Positions 60,651 to 64,000 of a stretch of DNA of 64,000 nt are shown in pieces. Below the pieces are notes generated by a model. The model saw only the letters and a program-made list of their open reading frames with translations, did no database searches and had not been told where the DNA came from. A program made the position numbers and the translations under genes. Source of the DNA: Pseudarthrobacter oxydans (lineage in GTDB: Bacteria > Actinomycetota > Actinomycetes > Actinomycetales > Micrococcaceae). The stretch spans positions 434,001 through 498,000 of the forward strand of contig NZ_CP139438.1 of assembly GCF_034258515.1 (NCBI RefSeq), read 5' to 3'. Position 1 is the stretch's first letter, and each line of letters begins with the position of its first letter.

Positions 60651-61985
60651 CTAGTCTCCTGCCGCCGTCGTGCGCTCCGCCTCGGGTGACCGGTCCAGCG
60701 GGTGGGCCAGTTCGTCGTCGGGCATGCGCGCAGCGGCCATGGCAATCACTGCCATGACGGGGCATACGCCGCCGGCCACCAGAAAGATCAGCCAGACAGG
60801 CAGGACCTCGGCGGCCGGACCGGCCAGCGCCATGGAGACAGGCATCAGGGCGAGCGAAACGAAGAAGTCCAGGCTGGACACCCGGCCCAGCAGGTGCGGC
60901 GGGACGCGCCGCTGGAGCAGGGTGCCCCAGATGACCATGCCCACGCTGCCGGTGGCGCCGAAAACGAACAGCGCGGCGGCGATGGCCCAGAAGCTGTCCA
61001 TGACGCCGACTGCGGCCAGGGGCAGGCTGCCGGCACCCCAGGACACCATCATCACCGTCAGGTAGCGGCGCGGCAGCCGGAAGGACGCCGTGAACAGCGA
61101 GCCAAGGGCGGCACCCACCCCCATGACGGCCAGGAGGAAGCCGAACATGCGGGAGTCGCCGGCAAGCTGGTCGCGCACCACGAAGGGCAGGAGTACCTCG
61201 ATGGGCCCGATCAGGAACAGCACGGAGATGCACGCCCAGATAAGGGTCCACAGCAGCCAAGGTGTTTGCCGGGTGTAGCGGACTCCCTCGCGCAGGTCGT
61301 GGAGGAAGGATGTCCCGGCGGCCCCGGCGCCCGCGCCCGCGCCCGCCGCCGCCCCGCGTCCGTCCCGCTCCGCCCCGTTGGTGGGCGCGGCCTGTGCATG
61401 TTGGCCCAGGAAGTTCAGGACGATGAAGGCCAGCAGGTGGCAGGCGGCCACTGCCGAGACAGCGTGCGACGGCGACAGGGCAGCCACCACCATGCCCGCC
61501 ACCGCAGGGCCTGCCGCCTGCTGGAGCACGGGCCGCATGGACCCCTCCATCCCGTTCGCGGCCAGCAGGTCCTGGGCGGGGAGGATGCGGGGCAGGATGG
61601 CCGAGTAGGCAGGGAAGAAGAACGCGGCGCCAACGCCCAGGACAAAGGAGCCTGCCGCAACGTGCCACAGCTGGAGCAGGCCGGCCATGGCCAGCCCGCT
61701 GACGGTGGCTATCACCGCAAGGTTGGCGCCCTCCACGGCAATGATCAGTCGGCGCTGGGGGACCCGGTCCGCTGCGATGCCGCCGGCCAGGACGAACGCC
61801 ACCAGGCCGGCGCTGCCCGCGGCCGCCACCAGGGAGAGTTCCAGCGGGCCGCCGCCCAACTGGATCACCTGGTACACCATGGCCACGGCCCACATGCCGG
61901 AACCGAAAATCGAGATGGCCAACGCTGCGATGAGCACCCGGTACTCGCGGTGCGCAAAGGGCCGCAGGGCTTTGGGGGTGGGCAT
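60651..61985 (-). CDS. MFS exporter (EntS-like)
   Basis: This 444-residue protein has 12 membrane segments: REYRVLIAALAISIFGSGMWAVAMVYQ at the start, GGIAADRVPQRRLIIAVEG, GAAFFFPAYSAILPRIL, a Gly/Ala-rich central cytoplasmic loop, and VIWGTLLQRRVPPHLLGRVSSLD. It resembles EntS-type siderophore and macrolide exporters. There is no Shine-Dalgarno; TAGACT lies exactly six bases before the ATG, so it is leaderless. An iron-box-like dyad lies 90 bases upstream, which makes export of the desferrioxamine made at 35975-41470 an attractive guess. It ends 21 bases from the convergent GH65 gene. Confidence 0.86.
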   Translation of the reverse strand: MPTPKALRPFAHREYRVLIAALAISIFGSGMWAVAMVYQVIQLGGGPLELSLVAAAGSAGLVAFVLAGGIAADRVPQRRLIIAVEGANLAVIATVSGLAMAGLLQLWHVAAGSFVLGVGAAFFFPAYSAILPRILPAQDLLAANGMEGSMRPVLQQAAGPAVAGMVVAALSPSHAVSAVAACHLLAFIVLNFLGQHAQAAPTNGAERDGRGAAAGAGAGAGAAGTSFLHDLREGVRYTRQTPWLLWTLIWACISVLFLIGPIEVLLPFVVRDQLAGDSRMFGFLLAVMGVGAALGSLFTASFRLPRRYLTVMMVSWGAGSLPLAAVGVMDSFWAIAAALFVFGATGSVGMVIWGTLLQRRVPPHLLGRVSSLDFFVSLALMPVSMALAGPAAEVLPVWLIFLVAGGVCPVMAVIAMAAARMPDDELAHPLDRSPEAERTTAAGD

Positions 61986-62074
61986 AGGCTAAGTCTAGGC
62001 TTTGGGCGTATGCCGGGGAGCCAGCCCAAACCGCCCTCCCGGCCGCGGCAGGTGGGGATGGCACTGGCGGTAGC

Positions 62075-62094
62075 CTAATGTTAAGCAACCTTAG
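62075..62094. promoter_or_regulatory. Dyad CTAAtGTT-N4-AACcTTAG, possible iron box
   Basis: CTAATGTTAAGCAACCTTAG is an 8-4-8 inverted repeat with one mismatch. Its outer CTAA/TTAG and inner GTT/AAC recall DtxR/IdeR boxes but with a different centre. It lies between the MFS exporter and the EcsC-like gene. Confidence 0.4.
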
Positions 62095-62143
62095 TATTAG
62101 CGATTCCGGCATCGGCCCGCCGGCGAGACAAACAGAGGTGACC

Positions 62144-62956
62144 ATGGCTACGCGCAGCAACCCCGCAGTACGAATCGCGCAGGAAACTGCCCACAACGCG
62201 GTATTCGATGCCGACGGCAAGCCCAAGCCCGGTGTCCACAACATGCTCCTCAGGGCGGTGGAGATCCAGCGCCCCCTGGTGGTGGCGTACATCCGCCGGC
62301 TGCAGAAGAAGCACCCCCGGGCCACGGCCGCCCAGCTGGCTGACATCCTGGAGCGCGACTACCTCCGCGCCGTCACCGGCGGCGGCGCGCTGGTGGGCGC
62401 AACCGCCGTGGTGCCCGGTGTCGGAACTGTGGCGTCCCTCGGGCTCTCTGCCGCCGCCACCGTGGGGTTCTTGGAAGCGACGGCCCTCTACTCCACCTCC
62501 CTTGCGGAACTGCACGGGATCCGGCTGACCAACCCCGAGAAGGCCAGCACCATGGTCATGGCCATCATGTTGGGTGAGGAGGGGACTGCCCTGCTTGGGA
62601 CGCTCAGCGGCCAGGCGGCCGGGAGGGAAATGAACGCCAACAAGGCCTGGGGCAATGTCCTTTCCAAGTCGATGGCAGTGCCGGGCTTCGGCAGCATCCG
62701 GAGCAGGATCCAAAAGGCTTTCCTCAAGAACCTCCTCAAGCGCCAGGGGTCCGCGCTCTTCGGCCGGGCCCTGCCGTTTGGCATAGGTGCTGTGGTGGGC
62801 GGAGCCGGTAACCTCATCATGGGGCGCGCTGTGGTGGCCAACGCCAAGGAGGCGTTTGGCCCCATGCCGGACACCATCCCCGGAGAGCTCACCGCTGCGG
62901 CCGCGGCACAGGACAACAAAAAGCTGGAAGGCAACACTTTTGGATCTCAACGCTGA
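62144..62956 (+). CDS. EcsC-like membrane-associated protein
   Basis: This 270-residue protein has an N-terminal soluble segment (VRIAQETAHNAVFDADGKPKPGVHNML), the hydrophobic Gly/Ala stretches GALVGATAVVPGVGTVASLGLSAAATVGF and RALPFGIGAVVGGAGNLIMGR, and AVVANAKEAFGP near the end. The last block resembles the EcsC family C-terminus (GAVVG..N......A...F). Function unknown. AGAGGTGACC precedes the ATG at 62144. The pxpA start lies inside its last codons. Confidence 0.6.
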   Translation: MATRSNPAVRIAQETAHNAVFDADGKPKPGVHNMLLRAVEIQRPLVVAYIRRLQKKHPRATAAQLADILERDYLRAVTGGGALVGATAVVPGVGTVASLGLSAAATVGFLEATALYSTSLAELHGIRLTNPEKASTMVMAIMLGEEGTALLGTLSGQAAGREMNANKAWGNVLSKSMAVPGFGSIRSRIQKAFLKNLLKRQGSALFGRALPFGIGAVVGGAGNLIMGRAVVANAKEAFGPMPDTIPGELTAAAAAQDNKKLEGNTFGSQR

Positions 62957-63689
62957 CCTTGGCGAATCGTTCGGTTCATGGAAGATGGGGGACGACGCCT
63001 CCATGTTCCAGCTGGTCACCAGCGCCAATGTGGCCTGCGGTTTCCACGCCGGAGACCCCGTCACCATGCTGGACAGCTGCAGGGCTGCCTACGAACTGGA
63101 TGTCACGGTCGGCGCGCACGTGGGGTACCGGGATTTGGCAGGCTTCGGCCGCCGCTCGCTGGACATGAGCTTCGACGAGCTGTTCGGCGACGTCCTGTAC
63201 CAGTTGGGGGCGCTCGACGGCGTTGCCCACGCCGTGGGTGCGTCCGTGGACTATGTGAAGCCGCACGGAGCGCTGTACAACCGGCTGGTGCGCGACGCGG
63301 AACAGGCTTCCGCTGTTGTGGCCGCCGTGAACGCCTACGATCCCGGCCTTCCCATCCTTGGGCTGCCGGGATCTGAGCTGCTGAAGCAGGCGAAGGAGGC
63401 CGGCCATCCGGTGTTTGTCGAGACCTTTGCGGACCGCGCCTACCTTGCCGACGGAACGCTGGTGCCGCGCTCACAGGAAGGTGCCGTGCTGCACGACGTC
63501 GACGCGATCGTCGAGCGGGCCGTGCGCCTTGCGACCAAGGGGGAAGTAGTGGCCCTGGATGGCAGCGTTGTGCAGGTCCGGCCGGATTCCCTGTGCATTC
63601 ACGGTGATACTCCGGGAGCCGTTGGGATGGCTGCCGCAGTCCGGGCCGGGCTCGAAGCGGCCGGCGTGGAGCTGGAGTCGTTCGCCTAG
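62940..63689 (+). CDS. pxpA: 5-oxoprolinase subunit A (LamB/YcsF family)
   Basis: This 249-residue protein matches the LamB/YcsF family: LDLNADLGESFGSWKMGDDASMF, SANVACGFHAGDP, VGAHVGYRDLAGFGRRSLDM, VDYVKPHGALYN, and FADRAYLADGTLVPRSQEGAVLHD, with CIHGDTPGA near the end. With PxpB and PxpC it hydrolyses 5-oxoproline to glutamate using ATP. The start is TTG 62940, with GAAGG eight bases upstream, overlapping the preceding gene by 17 bases. PxpB and PxpC are not in the window, so the complex would need partners elsewhere. Confidence 0.9.
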   Translation: MDLNADLGESFGSWKMGDDASMFQLVTSANVACGFHAGDPVTMLDSCRAAYELDVTVGAHVGYRDLAGFGRRSLDMSFDELFGDVLYQLGALDGVAHAVGASVDYVKPHGALYNRLVRDAEQASAVVAAVNAYDPGLPILGLPGSELLKQAKEAGHPVFVETFADRAYLADGTLVPRSQEGAVLHDVDAIVERAVRLATKGEVVALDGSVVQVRPDSLCIHGDTPGAVGMAAAVRAGLEAAGVELESFA

Positions 63690-63701
63690 CCTGCGTCCTA
63701 A

Positions 63702-63770
63702 AAGCAACGCGGGGTCACTTTTGGCCGGTGCGGGGCCGTTTATCGGGTACTAAGTGACCTCGCGTTGCTT
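63702..63770. repeat. Large inverted repeat, REP-like, after pxpA
   Basis: AAGCAACGCGGGGTCACTT (63702-63720) pairs with AAGTGACCTCGCGTTGCTT (63752-63770), 18 of 19 bases, around a 31-base loop. Its arm contains the 13-mer AAGTGACCCCGCG (minus strand), also present at 15572-15585. It lies between convergent genes. Confidence 0.65.
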
Positions 63771-63786
63771 CGAAACGGTCTGTGGC

Positions 63787-64000
63787 CTACCCAAAAATCA
63801 GGTGCGCCACAGTAAAAATTGCCAGCCCGGCCAGCGACCCCACCACGGTGCCGTTGATCCGGATGAACTGCAGGTCCTTGCCCACCTGGAGTTCGATCTT
63901 TTGCGAGGTTTCCTCCGCATCCCAGCGGGCCACGGTATCGGTAATCACTCCGGCGATGTCGGAGCGGTACGTCCGCACGAGGTAGCCGGCGGCGTCGCCG
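63787..64000 (-). CDS. DUF445 family membrane protein, C-terminal part
   Basis: The frame runs off the right edge; the visible 70 residues read GDAAGYLVRTYRSDIAGVITDTVARWDAEETSQKIELQ, then VGKDLQFIRINGTVVGSLAGLAIFTVAHLIFG. The LQFIRINGTVVG segment followed by a terminal membrane helix is the conserved end of DUF445 proteins. The function is unknown. It is transcribed toward the hairpin at 63702-63770. Confidence 0.85.
   Translation of the reverse strand, partial: GDAAGYLVRTYRSDIAGVITDTVARWDAEETSQKIELQVGKDLQFIRINGTVVGSLAGLAIFTVAHLIFG

Noticed and set aside
1..64000. tRNA, rRNA, CRISPR, prophage or IS elements
   Set aside because: No cloverleaf-like clusters, regularly spaced repeats, integrase or transposase frames, or terminal inverted repeats with target duplications were seen on reading both strands.

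Overview
The window is high-G+C actinobacterial chromosome, most likely from the Micrococcaceae (Arthrobacter/Pseudarthrobacter type). This rests on the strong C/G third-position bias, a DUF4193 zinc-ribbon protein, a DUF6458 membrane protein, a desABCD-type siderophore operon, divergent Ku and POL-PE-LIG LigD genes, ATPase-less sugar ABC transporters, and many genes with actinobacterial leaderless promoters. I saw no rRNA, tRNA, CRISPR array, prophage or intact insertion sequence. It reads as a catabolic and stress-rich chromosomal segment, not a mobile island.

Layout. 1-440: decayed alpha-L-rhamnosidase (GH78) remnant. 459-8775: a hexonate operon (GntR regulator, ABC uptake genes, galactonate dehydratase, KDPGal-type aldolase, PfkB kinase, ManD-type dehydratase). 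8960-12936: DUF4193 protein, TetR/EamA pair with a clear operator, aldo-keto reductase, GAF-ANTAR protein. 12914-18832: a second GH78 scrap, malQ, and a secreted multidomain alpha-amylase preceded by a LacI-type operator. 18881-22766: a decayed lactonase, a PrmC-related methyltransferase, and YtxH and GlsB stress proteins. 21933-26785: three aldo-keto reductases and an SDR beside an XRE/MmyB regulator with a perfect operator. 27214-33281: dodecin, then a GntR-controlled acid-sugar operon (DUF1537 kinase, beta-hydroxyacid dehydrogenase, GntP permease, class II aldolase) ending in a strong terminator. 33378-35664: acyltransferase, GNAT protein, small unknown protein. 35946-41470: iron-box-controlled desferrioxamine-type siderophore operon. 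41539-46126: SDR, FUSC protein, MHS-type MFS permease, small unknown protein. 46173-49737: NHEJ pair ligD/ku. 49939-51214: methyltransferase plus SRPBCC pair. 51344-55596: complete fructose PTS operon (fruR-fruK-fruA-ptsH). 55848-56991: DUF6458 protein and esterase. 57057-60629: alpha-glucoside phosphorolysis operon (beta-phosphoglucomutase and GH65 phosphorylase) under a perfect LacI-type operator. 60651-64000: MFS exporter, EcsC-like protein, PxpA, and the end of a DUF445 gene.

How the parts work together. Secreted amylase, MalQ, GH65 phosphorylase and PGM form a starch/maltodextrin route, and the amylase gene and the phosphorylase operon carry nearly the same 14-bp operator although they lie about 38 kb apart. 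The hexonate operon has two different enolase-superfamily dehydratases feeding one kinase and aldolase. The DUF1537 operon lacks the usual isomerase and OtnC decarboxylase and has an Fba/GatY-type aldolase instead, so its substrate is open. The most novel-looking regulatory signal is a palindrome related to GTAAGCATGCTTAC, found upstream of several small stress or membrane genes; two copies are also embedded in the same longer conserved block.
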